Source: Alphaproteobacteria bacterium (GTDB lineage Bacteria > Pseudomonadota > Alphaproteobacteria > TMED109). Taken from it: a stretch of 64,000 bases of DNA. This document shows, piece after piece, positions 33,868-43,106 of the stretch (positions within the stretch are counted from its first letter, which is position 1; each line of letters starts with the position of its first letter). The position numbers and the translations under genes are program-made. Location of the stretch: NCBI GenBank assembly GCA_022819905.1, contig JAJEGJ010000088.1, forward strand, positions 1 through 64,000. Direction: 5' to 3'. The notes beneath the pieces were generated by a model. The model saw only the letters and a program-made list of their open reading frames with translations, had not been told where the DNA came from and ran no database searches.

Positions 33868-35489
33868 TGAACCGGCCAGGTTGGTGCACCCGGGACCCCG
33901 GCGGTCTGACCACGGAAACCCACTTCGGCCGCACGCTCACCTGTTTCACGGAGCGCCCGAGAAATATCGGCGCGATGCTCGGTGCCACGGGCGCGCGCCA
34001 TCCCGACGGCGACGCCGTCATCGATGGCACGCGACGGCTCTCTTACGCCGAACTGCTGCGGCGCGCCGAAGGAATGGCCAGCGCCATGCACCGCGTCGGT
34101 CTGGCCCGGGGCGACCGCGTCGGCATCTGGTCCGGCAATCGATGGGAGGCGATCGCTGCTGTCGTCGCCTGCCTCCGTGCTGAATTCGTCGCAGTCCCGC
34201 TGGGCCATCGGCTGCAGACCGACGAAGTCGACTACATGCTGAACGATAGCGGCGCCCGGGCGCTCATCGTGGATGACGCGCTCGCAGCACGGGTCCCTGG
34301 TAAACGACGGCTGCCGGACCTGCGCCACGTATTTCCCTTGACCGAGAAGGTCGACCACCAGACGTTCGCGCCCGCTGCCACCGGTGAACCGGCGCCGCCG
34401 CCGCTCGGCGACGAAGAAACTCTCGCCTTCCTGATGTACACCTCAGGCACCACCGGCCGCCCCAAGGGCGCCATGATCACCCATTTCAACCTTGCGCACA
34501 GCGTGCTCCACTACATTCGCGCAATGCGCCTCAGCGACAAGCTCGAACGCACGCTTCTGGCGGTCCCGTTCACCCACATTACGGGTCTCGTCGCCCAGAT
34601 CCTGACCATGTTCGCCTGTGCCGGCGCGGTCGTCGTGCAACGGGAATTCAAGGCAGATGCTGCTGTCCGCCTGCTCGGCGATGAACGCGTGACCCACACC
34701 GTCATGGTGCCCGCTATGTACAACCTGATGCTGCGTTCCGGCAGGCTGGACGCGGCACCGCTTCCCCATCTTCGGATCGGCGCCTACGGCGGTGCCCCCA
34801 TGCCGCCCGCGCTGATAGAGGAGATCCACCGCCGGCTTCCGGGCCTGGAGTTGACGAACGCGTACGGGTCCACCGAGACCACGTCCCCGGCAACGTTGCT
34901 GCCTGCCACCGACGCGGTGCGCCGCCGCGACAGCGTCGGGCTCCCGATGCATTGTGCGGAGGTCCGCGTTTGCGACGACGAAGGCCGGGAACTGCCGCCG
35001 GGCAGCGTGGGTGAACTCCGGATCGGAGGTCCGATGGTAGTCCCGGGCTACTGGAATCTTGCGGAAGTCAACCGGGATACGTTCGGCGACGGCAGTTGGA
35101 GGTCCGGCGACATCGGCAGAATCGATGCCGATGGCTACGTCGAGGTGCTGGATCGCAGCAAGGACATGATCAACCGGGCCGGATACAAGGTTTACTCTGC
35201 GGAGGTGGAGGGCTTGCTGGTCCAGCACACCGGCGTGGTGGAGGCAGCGGTCGTCGCCCGCCCCTGCCCGGTTCTCGGCGAGCGGGTACATGCCTTCGTT
35301 ACCGTCGCTTCGGACCAACCCACCGTCCAGGAACTGACGCATTTCGTCGCGGCCCGGATTGCCGACTACAAGGTCCCGGAGACGTTCACGCTGCAAGCCG
35401 AACCGCTTCCGCGCAATGCGAACGGAAAAATTGTCAAGTCCTCCCTCCGTGCGCGTGCCATGGCTGAGATCCCGGAACCCGTGCGGTAA
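33867..35489 (+). CDS. Acyl-CoA synthetase/AMP-dependent ligase
   Basis: A 540-residue member of the ANL superfamily that activates a carboxylic acid to acyl-AMP and then acyl-CoA. Seen: P-loop MYTSGTTGRPKGAMITH, AYGSTETTSPATLLP, the hinge region GSWRSGDIGRIDADGYVEVLDRSKDMINRAGYKVYSAEVE, and the catalytic lysine in NGKIVKSSLR near the end. The start is uncertain: the GTG whose TAGTG overlaps the kinase stop is used, but no strong ribosome-binding site is present and a later start would still keep the whole core. Substrate is not determinable; operon context suggests a hydroxy- or oxo-acid. Confidence 0.85.
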   Translation: MNRPGWCTRDPGGLTTETHFGRTLTCFTERPRNIGAMLGATGARHPDGDAVIDGTRRLSYAELLRRAEGMASAMHRVGLARGDRVGIWSGNRWEAIAAVVACLRAEFVAVPLGHRLQTDEVDYMLNDSGARALIVDDALAARVPGKRRLPDLRHVFPLTEKVDHQTFAPAATGEPAPPPLGDEETLAFLMYTSGTTGRPKGAMITHFNLAHSVLHYIRAMRLSDKLERTLLAVPFTHITGLVAQILTMFACAGAVVVQREFKADAAVRLLGDERVTHTVMVPAMYNLMLRSGRLDAAPLPHLRIGAYGGAPMPPALIEEIHRRLPGLELTNAYGSTETTSPATLLPATDAVRRRDSVGLPMHCAEVRVCDDEGRELPPGSVGELRIGGPMVVPGYWNLAEVNRDTFGDGSWRSGDIGRIDADGYVEVLDRSKDMINRAGYKVYSAEVEGLLVQHTGVVEAAVVARPCPVLGERVHAFVTVASDQPTVQELTHFVAARIADYKVPETFTLQAEPLPRNANGKIVKSSLRARAMAEIPEPVR

Positions 35490-35575
35490 TACGCCGGCAT
35501 GCAATGCGGGCCCTCGCCGAGCGATCGCCAGGCGCCCCGCGAGCGCGAACAGCCCGCAACCACCAAGGAACCCTC

Positions 35576-36673
35576 GTGACCTACCCCAACGCATCGCTTC
35601 CGGCGACGATCCGAGCCCGGGTCGTGGACAACGGCAATGATCTACAGATGCACTTCCTGGAAGCCGGAACGGCCGGCAATCCCAGCTTGCTACTGCTGCA
35701 TGGTTTTCCGGAGCTCGCCTACAGCTGGCGGAAAGCGATGGCCCTGCTGGCCGATGCCGGCTACCACGTCCTGGCGCCTGACCAGCGTGGCTACGGCCCT
35801 ACCGCAGTCGCGCCGGCCCGCTATGACGACGACCTTGTTCCCTATCGCTTCCTGAACCTGGTCAGGGATGTCGTGGGGCTCCGATCGGCGGTCGGAATCG
35901 ACACGTTCGAGGCCGTGATCGGCCACGATTTCGGAGCGATGGTGGCGTACTACAGCGCGCTTGCCCGCCCCGATCTGTTCCGCCGCCTGATCCTGATGAG
36001 CGCTCCCGTCGGGGGTGCTCCGGCGGGTCGGGAACCGCCTGCCGTGCTGGCGGTGGAACCCGCGCTCGAAGCGCTGGCTCGTCCGCGCAAGCATTACCAG
36101 TACTACTACACCACGCCTGCGGCCGACCAGGACATGCGGGAGGCACCGGCCGGCATTCACGCGTTCCTCCGCGCCTACTCGCACCACAAGAGCGCGGACT
36201 GGCCGGACAACCGTCCGCATCCGCTGCAGGCGTGGACGGCAGGGGAGCTGGCCAAGCTTCCCACCTACTACGTGATGGACTACCACGAAACCATGGCGGC
36301 CACCGTCGCCCGCCACGCGCCGTCCCGGGAAGCTGCCTGGCTCACCGATGACGAGCTTGCCGTGTACGCGGACGAGTTCGCCCGAACCGGGTTTCAGGGG
36401 GGCCTGAACTGGTACCGTGTCATGCTCGACCCCGCTCATCTCGACGAGTTGAGGCTCTACGCCGGCGCCGCCGTACAGGTGCCGGCCGCCTTCATCGCGG
36501 GCGCCGCGGACTGGGGTGTGCATCAGGCGCCGGGAGCGTTTGACCGGATGCAGACCACGGCCTGCGCCGACATGCGCGCCGTCCACCTCATCGAGGGCGC
36601 GGGCCATTGGGTCCAGCAGGAACGGCCCGACGCCACGGTGACCGCCGTGCGGCAGTTTCTGGCGACCACCTGA
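35576..36673 (+). CDS. Alpha/beta hydrolase, epoxide-hydrolase-like
   Basis: A 365-residue alpha/beta-fold hydrolase. The oxyanion motif HGFPE (residues about 42-46), the nucleophile elbow GHDFGAMVAYY with an aspartate nucleophile, and the final GAGHWVQQERPD with the catalytic histidine are those of epoxide hydrolases and haloalkane dehalogenases. The aspartate and HGFPE favour epoxide hydrolase. The cap region is Tyr-rich (KHYQYYYTT), consistent with the lid tyrosines. The GTG start has AAGGA at good distance; it lies 86 bases after the ligase and probably shares its transcript. Confidence 0.82.
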   Translation: MTYPNASLPATIRARVVDNGNDLQMHFLEAGTAGNPSLLLLHGFPELAYSWRKAMALLADAGYHVLAPDQRGYGPTAVAPARYDDDLVPYRFLNLVRDVVGLRSAVGIDTFEAVIGHDFGAMVAYYSALARPDLFRRLILMSAPVGGAPAGREPPAVLAVEPALEALARPRKHYQYYYTTPAADQDMREAPAGIHAFLRAYSHHKSADWPDNRPHPLQAWTAGELAKLPTYYVMDYHETMAATVARHAPSREAAWLTDDELAVYADEFARTGFQGGLNWYRVMLDPAHLDELRLYAGAAVQVPAAFIAGAADWGVHQAPGAFDRMQTTACADMRAVHLIEGAGHWVQQERPDATVTAVRQFLATT

Positions 36674-37059
36674 CGAGAGGTCCGCTGCGGGACGATCTCG
36701 ACTTCCGTCCCCGGACGACGAGCACCCCCGGGTCAACGTGTCGATGCTCTTCGGAAACCGACCGGGGCACACACGCAGCCCACCGGGATCGAAGGACAGC
36801 GATGCCGCGAACAGGATGATGTCGGCAAGGCCCGAACCAGGGCCCGGCGACCCCTGGGGGCCACTCTTCTCCGAGAACGGTTTCTGAGACCCAGTCCGTT
36901 CCGCCTGGGGACCGCCGACGCAGCGTTTCCCAATCCATTGATTGCCTGTACCTATGCGGCAACAATGACCGGATTCGCGAAGCGCTGTCGGGCTGATCCT
37001 TGGGGCACCCACCAATGCCGCCGCGACAGAGGATGCAACCGCAGCACTGGAGAAACTGT
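36674..37059. other. Intergenic region before the EF-G paralogue
   Basis: 386 bases without a supported gene. No intact or decayed protein family could be recognised on either strand. The last 120 bases hold a possible promoter, listed separately, and a GGAG ribosome-binding site directly before the EF-G-like start. Confidence 0.5.
36938..36966 (+). promoter_or_regulatory. Possible promoter of the EF-G paralogue
   Basis: TTGATT and AACAAT hexamers spaced by 17 bases, in a locally AT-richer stretch. Predicted transcription would begin about 85 bases before the start codon. Moderate match only. Confidence 0.4.
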
Positions 37060-39096
37060 ATGGCGTCTGATCGAGCCCGCTGTGCCGCACTGGTCGGCCC
37101 TTATCTCAGCGGCAAAACGACCCTTCTTGAGAGCTTTCTCTTCGCAACGGGAGCCATCAACCGTCGGGGGTCGGTGAAGGACGGAACATCGGTTGGCGAT
37201 TCGTCTGAAGAGGCGCGGGCGCGGAGCATGAGTACCGAACTCACCCCGGCGCGCATGACGTACCTGGGCGATGACTGGACCGTGCTCGATTGCCCAGGTT
37301 CGATTGAGTTGGTGCAGGAGACCCTGAACGCTCTCCACGTTGCGGACGTTGCCGTGCTGGTAATCGAACCCTCGGTCAGTCGGGTCCTCACGCTCACACC
37401 CGTCATTCAGGCTCTGCGGGCTCGCGGAGTTCCCTACATGGTGTTCATCAACAAGGTCGACACCTTGACCGAATCGATTCCCGACGTGGTCGCCGCACTG
37501 AAGGAGGCCGCGGGCACGCCGATGTTCCTCCGGGAGTACCCGATTGCGGACGGCGACACGGTTGTTGGCTACGTCGATCTCGCAAGTCGGCGGGCCTACT
37601 CGTATGTCGACGGGAAAGAGTCCGAGGAGATCGAGTTCCCGGAAGAGCTGTCCGACGAGATCACGATTGCCCGCGAGGAAATGCTGGAGGTACTGGTCGA
37701 TTTCGATGACGCCATACTTGAGAAAATGCTGGAGGAAGAGATCCCGGAAGCCGAAGAGGTTTACGAAAAAGCTGCCAAGATCATGCAGGACGGAGACATC
37801 GTCCCGGTGTTCTTCGGGTCTGCTGAACGGAGCCACGGCGTACGCAGGATGCTGAAGGCACTTCGCCACGACGCTCCCCCACCTGAAAAACGTGCCGCCG
37901 ATCTCGGTTTTGAACCCGACGGCGAAGCCGCAGTGCAGGTCTTCAAGACATTTCATGCCCAGCACAGTGGAAAAATTTCGTTGGCGCGGGTGTGGAGCGG
38001 CGAGGTCTCTGACGGCCAGACCCTGGGCGGGACCAGGATCGGAAGCCTGCAGTTGATGGTTGGCAGTCAAGCGGAAAAGATCTCGAAAGCCGCCTTCGGC
38101 GATGTCGTCGGCCTCGGTCGCATGGAGACCGTGCGTACCGGTCACGTCTTGAGCGCTGGAGCGGATTCGGCTGACGCGTCGAATTGGCCCGAGCCGTTGT
38201 CGGCTGTTTACGGTCTCGCCATCACGCCTGAAAATCGAAGTGATGAAGTCAAGCTTACAGGCGGACTGCAACGCCTCAATGAAGAGGACCCCTCACTCAC
38301 GTACCTACAGAACGAAGACACCCACGAACTGGTGCTCCTGGGTCAAGGGGACATCCATCTCCAAATCGCCTTGGACAAACTCCGGACCAAGTACAACGTC
38401 ACGGCAACGTCGAACCGACCGAGCGTTCCGTACAAGGAAACGATTCGGAAACCGGTGACCCAGCACGGTCGCTTCAAGCGCCAGACGGGTGGCCACGGCA
38501 TGTTTGGCGACGTCGTCGTCGATATTGCGCCACGCCCCCGTGGAAGCGGATTCGAATTTGCGGACAAGATCGTTGGCGGTTCGGTACCCCGTCAATACAT
38601 CCCGGCCGTGGAAACCGGTATCAAGGAATTTGCGACCGAGGGACCACTGGGCTTCCCCGTCGTCGACTTCGCAGTGACGCTGACCGATGGCCAGTTCCAC
38701 TCCGTTGACAGCAACGAAATGTCATTCAAGTTGGCTGCGCGCGTGGCGATGACCGAAGGCATGCCGAAGTGCGCGCCAGTGCTGCTCGAGCCAATTGCCA
38801 AGGTGACGATCGACGTTCCGTCGGAGTACACAAACAAAGTGCATGCCTTGATCAGTGTCCGTCGTGGCCAGATTCTTGGCTTCGAACCCAAGGAGGGTTG
38901 GAATGGCTGGGATTCGCTCCAGGCTCACATGCCCCAGTCGGAACTGCATGACCTGATCATCGAACTTCGCTCGCTCAGCCAAGGAGTCGGGACCTACCAC
39001 GCGGACTTCGACCACCTGAACGAACTGACCGGGAAAGTTGCGAACGACATCGTGCAGGCGCGCGCCGAGGCCCGTAAGGAGGAGCGCGAACGCTGA
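37060..39096 (+). CDS. EF-G-like GTPase paralogue
   Basis: A 678-residue protein with the full EF-G domain order but divergent GTPase motifs. The P-loop reads GPYLSGKT (13-20) instead of AHIDAGKT, G3 reads DCPGS (77-81) instead of DTPGH so the catalytic histidine is serine, switch I lacks the RGITI motif, while NKVD (131-134) is kept. Domains III-V are recognisable, including PSVPYKETIRKPV, KRQTGGHGMFGDVVVDIAPRPRGSGFEFADKIVGGSVPRQYIPAV and LSQGVGTYHADFDHL. It is a known type of extra EF-G in Alphaproteobacteria; its function is uncertain. The ATG with GGAG upstream is chosen; in-frame codons before it are not EF-G-like. Confidence 0.85.
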   Translation: MASDRARCAALVGPYLSGKTTLLESFLFATGAINRRGSVKDGTSVGDSSEEARARSMSTELTPARMTYLGDDWTVLDCPGSIELVQETLNALHVADVAVLVIEPSVSRVLTLTPVIQALRARGVPYMVFINKVDTLTESIPDVVAALKEAAGTPMFLREYPIADGDTVVGYVDLASRRAYSYVDGKESEEIEFPEELSDEITIAREEMLEVLVDFDDAILEKMLEEEIPEAEEVYEKAAKIMQDGDIVPVFFGSAERSHGVRRMLKALRHDAPPPEKRAADLGFEPDGEAAVQVFKTFHAQHSGKISLARVWSGEVSDGQTLGGTRIGSLQLMVGSQAEKISKAAFGDVVGLGRMETVRTGHVLSAGADSADASNWPEPLSAVYGLAITPENRSDEVKLTGGLQRLNEEDPSLTYLQNEDTHELVLLGQGDIHLQIALDKLRTKYNVTATSNRPSVPYKETIRKPVTQHGRFKRQTGGHGMFGDVVVDIAPRPRGSGFEFADKIVGGSVPRQYIPAVETGIKEFATEGPLGFPVVDFAVTLTDGQFHSVDSNEMSFKLAARVAMTEGMPKCAPVLLEPIAKVTIDVPSEYTNKVHALISVRRGQILGFEPKEGWNGWDSLQAHMPQSELHDLIIELRSLSQGVGTYHADFDHLNELTGKVANDIVQARAEARKEERER

Positions 39097-39261
39097 CTGC
39101 AAACCAATCGCGATGACCGCGCCGGTGCCCTGGTCTGAGCGCAGGCACAGATCGGCTCGCAGGGAGTGACGTAGGCCCCGCCGGCAGGCTTGGCGCTGCC
39201 CTGCATCATTTGCCGCGACACGGGGCGCGGCCGGCCGGTCCCGGCGGCCGTTGGGCGTCGA

Positions 39262-40383
39262 TCAGGCGGTCGGCCGGCGCCCGCAAACGGCTGCAGCCCG
39301 CCCCCAGGCGGATACAAATGCATCCACGTCGGTGTCGGTCACCTCAGGTCCGAAACTGACCCGGATCGCACCGTGCAGGAGCTCCGGCGCAAGATCCATT
39401 GCCGCCAACACGTGGCTCGGCCCGACCTTGCCCGAGGAGCAAGCCGAGCCAGCGCTAACGGCGATTCCTTCGAGGTCCAGGCGGATCACGATGGCTTCGG
39501 CATCGCAGCCGGGCAGCGCGAGCATGGCGGTATTTGGAAGCCGGTCGCTGTCCCGCGCAATGACGCAAGTCTGTGGCACGGCTTGGCAGACCGCGTACTC
39601 AAGTTTGTCGCGCATTGCCTGAAGTGCCGTCCACGCCGGCGGACGGGCGGCGGCCACGGCACCAAACCCGGCTGCCGCCGCAATGTTTTCGGTCCCGGCG
39701 CGCCGGCCTCGTTCCTGTCCACCACCACGCAGCAATGCCTGGCGGAGTATCCCGTCGCGGACGACCAGCGCCCCCACCCCCTTGGGCCCGCCGGCCTTGT
39801 GTGCCGACAGGGCCAACGAATCGACTCCCAGGCCGTCCATGGAGAAGGGCATGCGGCGCCACCCCTGTACCGCGTCACAGTGGACCGGTACCCCGGCCGC
39901 ATGCGCAAGTGATGCCGCTTCCGTCACGGGCTGGATCACCCCGGTCTCGTTGTTGGCCAGCATCACGGCCACCAGCTCAGGACGGGGATCCTCCTCCAGC
40001 AGTACCTTCAGCCGGGTCAGGTCGACCGTGCCGTCGGCGAGTACCGGGATGCGCCGGCCCGGCGCGGCCGCCGCGAGAACCGAGTCGTGCTCAATGGCGG
40101 TCGCCGCGATCCGGTGCGGAGAGCGTCCGGCGCATGCCAGCGCGTTTGCCTCCGTCGCACCTGAGGTGAACACGACATCCTGCGGGGCGGCCGCCACCGA
40201 ACTTGCGACTGCGGCGCGCGCGTCTTCGAGCAGGCGGCGGGCAGCGCGTCCACAGCCGTGGACCGATGAGGCATTGCCCGCGTACCCCATCGCCTCGATC
40301 ACTGCATCCCGGGCAATGTCCAAGAGGGGCGCCGACGCGTTGTAGTCGAAATACACTCCCCTTCCAGGTGCTGCAGGGGGCAT
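39262..40383 (-). CDS. Cysteine desulfurase
   Basis: A 373-residue PLP enzyme that takes sulfur from cysteine for iron-sulfur cluster and thio-modification pathways. The PLP-binding lysine K196 lies in LSAHKAGGPKGVG, the histidine in AIEHDSV, and the catalytic cysteine C315 in SAGSACSSGKVGPSHVL. It is of the NifS/IscS class. The ATG 19 bases downstream of the cysE stop is chosen (MPPAAPGRGVYFDYNASAP); earlier in-frame codons lie within cysE. No iscU or suf genes are in the window, so its partner system is unknown. Stops convergent with the EF-G paralogue. Confidence 0.92.
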   Translation of the reverse strand: MPPAAPGRGVYFDYNASAPLLDIARDAVIEAMGYAGNASSVHGCGRAARRLLEDARAAVASSVAAAPQDVVFTSGATEANALACAGRSPHRIAATAIEHDSVLAAAAPGRRIPVLADGTVDLTRLKVLLEEDPRPELVAVMLANNETGVIQPVTEAASLAHAAGVPVHCDAVQGWRRMPFSMDGLGVDSLALSAHKAGGPKGVGALVVRDGILRQALLRGGGQERGRRAGTENIAAAAGFGAVAAARPPAWTALQAMRDKLEYAVCQAVPQTCVIARDSDRLPNTAMLALPGCDAEAIVIRLDLEGIAVSAGSACSSGKVGPSHVLAAMDLAPELLHGAIRVSFGPEVTDTDVDAFVSAWGRAAAVCGRRPTA

Positions 40384-40402
40384 GACGATCGCTGGTCCGG
40401 GT

Positions 40403-41128
40403 TCAGTTCCCGGAGCGGGTCCGGCTACCGGACGCTTGGGCGGCGGCCCCCGTGTCACCGGGTTCGTTGCTGTCGGACGGCGCCTGCTCTTCAAGGGCGG
40501 CCAGCCGGTCTCGCAGCGCCGATATCTCGGCCGTCATGCGCTCCATTGCGACCGCATTCGGGTCCCGCGCGTCGAGCGGCGTCCCGTACGCCGTCAGCTG
40601 CTCCCGGTCCCGGTCCGACCTGCTGGTCTCGCGGGCCGGTATGCCAACGACCGTTGCCCCGGCGGGAACATCGCGCACCACCACTGCATTGGCCCCGACC
40701 CGGGCGTTCTTGCCGAGCGTAATCGGCCCGAGCACCTTGGCGCCTGCCCCGACGATCACGCCGTCATCAAGCGTCGGGTGCCGCTTGCCGGGTTTGAGGG
40801 ACGTGCCGCCGAGCGTGACTCCCTGATAGAGAAAGCAGTCGTCCCCAATCTCCGCTGTCTCGCCGATGACGACACCCATGCCGTGATCGACGAAGAACCG
40901 CCTGCCGATGGAGGCTCCCGGGTGAATCTCGATGCCCGTGAGCCACCGCGCGAGATGCATCAACCATCGAGCCAACAGCTTCAGTCCGCGTCGCCACATC
41001 CAGTGTGCCAGGCGGTACGCGGCGACCGCATGAAGACCCGGATAGCAAAGTACGATTTCCAGTGCGCCCCGCGCCGCCGGGTCCCGGGTGCGTATCGCCC
41101 TGAACTCGTCGCGCAGTGCCGTGAACAT
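40403..41128 (-). CDS. cysE: Serine O-acetyltransferase
   Basis: A 241-residue enzyme that makes O-acetylserine from serine and acetyl-CoA for cysteine synthesis. The N-terminal helical domain ([33 protein letters not shown]) is followed by the hexapeptide-repeat beta-helix: [46 protein letters not shown], with the catalytic Asp/His pair. The C-terminal 50 residues form a coiled-coil-like segment ([21 protein letters not shown]) and a Ser/Gly tail. The start with GGAG upstream gives the short EpsC/CysE form. Together with the following desulfurase it links cysteine synthesis and use. Confidence 0.92.
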   Translation of the reverse strand: MFTALRDEFRAIRTRDPAARGALEIVLCYPGLHAVAAYRLAHWMWRRGLKLLARWLMHLARWLTGIEIHPGASIGRRFFVDHGMGVVIGETAEIGDDCFLYQGVTLGGTSLKPGKRHPTLDDGVIVGAGAKVLGPITLGKNARVGANAVVVRDVPAGATVVGIPARETSRSDRDREQLTAYGTPLDARDPNAVAMERMTAEISALRDRLAALEEQAPSDSNEPGDTGAAAQASGSRTRSGN

Positions 41129-41204
41129 GGATGCTCCGGAGGCGTGATCACAGAAGCGACGCACGGCGGCATGGCTTCCGGCCACGCTTGTGAGGCTGAA
41201 CATA

Positions 41205-41233
41205 TTGGAACGCCAGCCCGATTTATATAGAAT
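41205..41233 (+). promoter_or_regulatory. Promoter of the alpha/beta hydrolase gene
   Basis: TTGGAA and TAGAAT hexamers spaced by 17 bases in an AT-rich stretch, the only such stretch in the 185-base gap between cysE and the hydrolase gene. The same AT-rich segment could serve the cysE promoter on the other strand. Confidence 0.5.
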
Positions 41234-41313
41234 CGTGAAAATCCACCGGATATCGCGAACTCGTCGTGGAGACGCTCTCCGCGCGTGAGACCTCATTCGC
41301 CACAAGAGCCGCT

Positions 41314-41961
41314 ATGCCCGAAGTGATCATCAATGGGCCCGCCGGGCGTTTGGAAGGTCGGTACCACGCCGGGGTGGGGTCAAGCCCCCCACTTGCCCTG
41401 GTCTTGCATCCAGACCCGCAGGGTGGCGGAACCATGAACAACAAGGTCGTCTATGCCTTGTTTCACTCATTTGCACATTTGGGCTTCTCGGTACTTCGCT
41501 TCAATTTCCGGGGGGTTGGTCGAAGCGAGGGAACCTACGACAACGGGGAAGGCGAACTCGTGGATTCCGCTGCGGCCTTGGATTGGCTGCAGGCAGCCCA
41601 TGAGGACAGCCGCATCGTTTGGGTAAGCGGCTTTTCGTTCGGGGCTTGGCTCGCCTTCCACTTGCTGATGCGGCGACCAGAATTGGGTGGATTTGTTTCG
41701 GTCGCGCCGCCGGTGGACCGGTACGACTTCAACTTTCTGGCTCCGTGCCCGAGCTCCGGCATCGTCCTACAGGGCGACCAAGACACCATCGTCCAAGAAG
41801 CGGCGGTGGCCAAGCTGGCGAAGGAGATGGAGGTACAGAAGGACGTCTCGATCACCTACCAGATGATCCCCGGTGCCGACCATTTTTTCGAAGGCCGCCT
41901 GGACGTGCTTGCGCAGAGCGTGGTGCGCTATGTGTCGGGGCAGGTTCGGCCGCCCAACTAG
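41314..41961 (+). CDS. Alpha/beta hydrolase
   Basis: A 215-residue small alpha/beta hydrolase of the type found near nifS/tyrS in many Alphaproteobacteria. Seen: LHPDPQGGGTMNNKVVYALFHSFAHLGFSVLRFNFRGVGRSEG (oxyanion and N-terminal fold), nucleophile elbow GFSFGAW with serine, and GADHFFEGR with the catalytic histidine. Substrate is unknown. The ATG giving MPEVIINGPAGRLEG is chosen, preceded by AAGAG. Its stop directly abuts the convergent anmK stop. Confidence 0.85.
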   Translation: MPEVIINGPAGRLEGRYHAGVGSSPPLALVLHPDPQGGGTMNNKVVYALFHSFAHLGFSVLRFNFRGVGRSEGTYDNGEGELVDSAAALDWLQAAHEDSRIVWVSGFSFGAWLAFHLLMRRPELGGFVSVAPPVDRYDFNFLAPCPSSGIVLQGDQDTIVQEAAVAKLAKEMEVQKDVSITYQMIPGADHFFEGRLDVLAQSVVRYVSGQVRPPN

Positions 41962-43035
41962 TCACGAATGTCCGGGATGAACCAGAACCCCGCCGCTCAT
42001 GGGTCGCGCGACTCCGGTGGTCCCCGGGACAGCCAGCGGTAGCCCTCGCAGCGAACGTACCGCAAGCCAGCCGAACGCCTGCGCTTCCAGGGCGTCGCCA
42101 TCCAAACCAACACTTTCCACGGCGTCGACGGTGGTCGCGAGCCTTTGCCTGAGTTCACGCATCAGCACCGGATTGCGTCGGCCACCGCCAGTCACCAGCC
42201 ACGTCGCCGGCCGCTCGGGCATCCACATCTGGGCGCGGGCCACGGACGCGGCGCAGAACGCAGTCAGCAGCGCTGCCCCATCCGCGGGTGAATGGCCCCG
42301 ACTGATCCGCGCGCAGCGGTCAGCAAAATGATCGCGATCAAGCGATTTCGGAGGCGGGCAGCGAAAGTACGGGTCGGTCAACAGCTGTTCCAGGACGTCC
42401 TCTGGCACCGTTCCCGCCGCTGCCAGTCGGCCATCACGATCGTACGCAGTTCCAAGGACGCTCCGTGCGTGATCGTCAATCGGAGCGCAACCGGGTCCCG
42501 TATCGAAGGCAGACAGCGCTCCGGCACGGCCTAGCCAGGTGACGTTGGCTACGCCCCCAAGATTGAGCATCGCCAGCGGCCGGGCCATCGAATGGGTCAG
42601 TGCCTCATGGAACAGCGGAACGAGCGGCGCTCCCTCGCCCCCGTGCGCCACGTCGCGACTTCGAAAATCGGTCACCACGCGGATTCCGGTCGCCGTAGCC
42701 AGGCGCCCGGCGTCACCGACCTGCCAGGTCCAGCCCTCGCCCGGAGCATGGGCAACCGTTTGTCCGGGGAACCCGATGACGTGCACGTCCGCGGGGCTCA
42801 GGTCCGTTCGCCGCAGCAACTCCTGCACGGCGTCAACATGGCGGTCGGTAAGCCTGCGAACGTTCTGCGGTTCCGCCAGATTCCTCGCCGCCAGGCCCTG
42901 GAAAGCATCCCCGTACGATTGCGTGAACGCCGGCCCAAGCGTCACCCGGTGTCGGCCGTCCGTCTGAATGAGGGCTGCATCTACTCCGTCGAGCGAAGTA
43001 CCGCTCATCAGCCCGATCGCGGTCTGCATCGCCAT
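41962..43035 (-). CDS. anmK: Anhydro-N-acetylmuramic acid kinase
   Basis: AnmK phosphorylates and opens 1,6-anhydro-MurNAc, feeding recycled peptidoglycan to MurNAc-6-P. The 357 residues show [17 protein letters not shown] (6-22), [52 protein letters not shown] and [12 protein letters not shown], the ASKHA-fold ATP and substrate motifs. Length matches the family. The first ATG is used; a second lies two codons later. It is divergent from tyrS with 71 bases between starts. Confidence 0.95.
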   Translation of the reverse strand: MAMQTAIGLMSGTSLDGVDAALIQTDGRHRVTLGPAFTQSYGDAFQGLAARNLAEPQNVRRLTDRHVDAVQELLRRTDLSPADVHVIGFPGQTVAHAPGEGWTWQVGDAGRLATATGIRVVTDFRSRDVAHGGEGAPLVPLFHEALTHSMARPLAMLNLGGVANVTWLGRAGALSAFDTGPGCAPIDDHARSVLGTAYDRDGRLAAAGTVPEDVLEQLLTDPYFRCPPPKSLDRDHFADRCARISRGHSPADGAALLTAFCAASVARAQMWMPERPATWLVTGGGRRNPVLMRELRQRLATTVDAVESVGLDGDALEAQAFGWLAVRSLRGLPLAVPGTTGVARPMSGGVLVHPGHS

Positions 43036-43106
43036 GTTTGCCCCGATCTCAACGCGTCCATGGTACTTTCCCCGGTCCTCAATGCAGCACCCGCCACAGT
43101 CGCCTC

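Noticed and set aside
36674..37059. Possible decayed gene in the gap before the EF-G paralogue
   Set aside because: All frames were read; no stretch keeps a recognisable family pattern.
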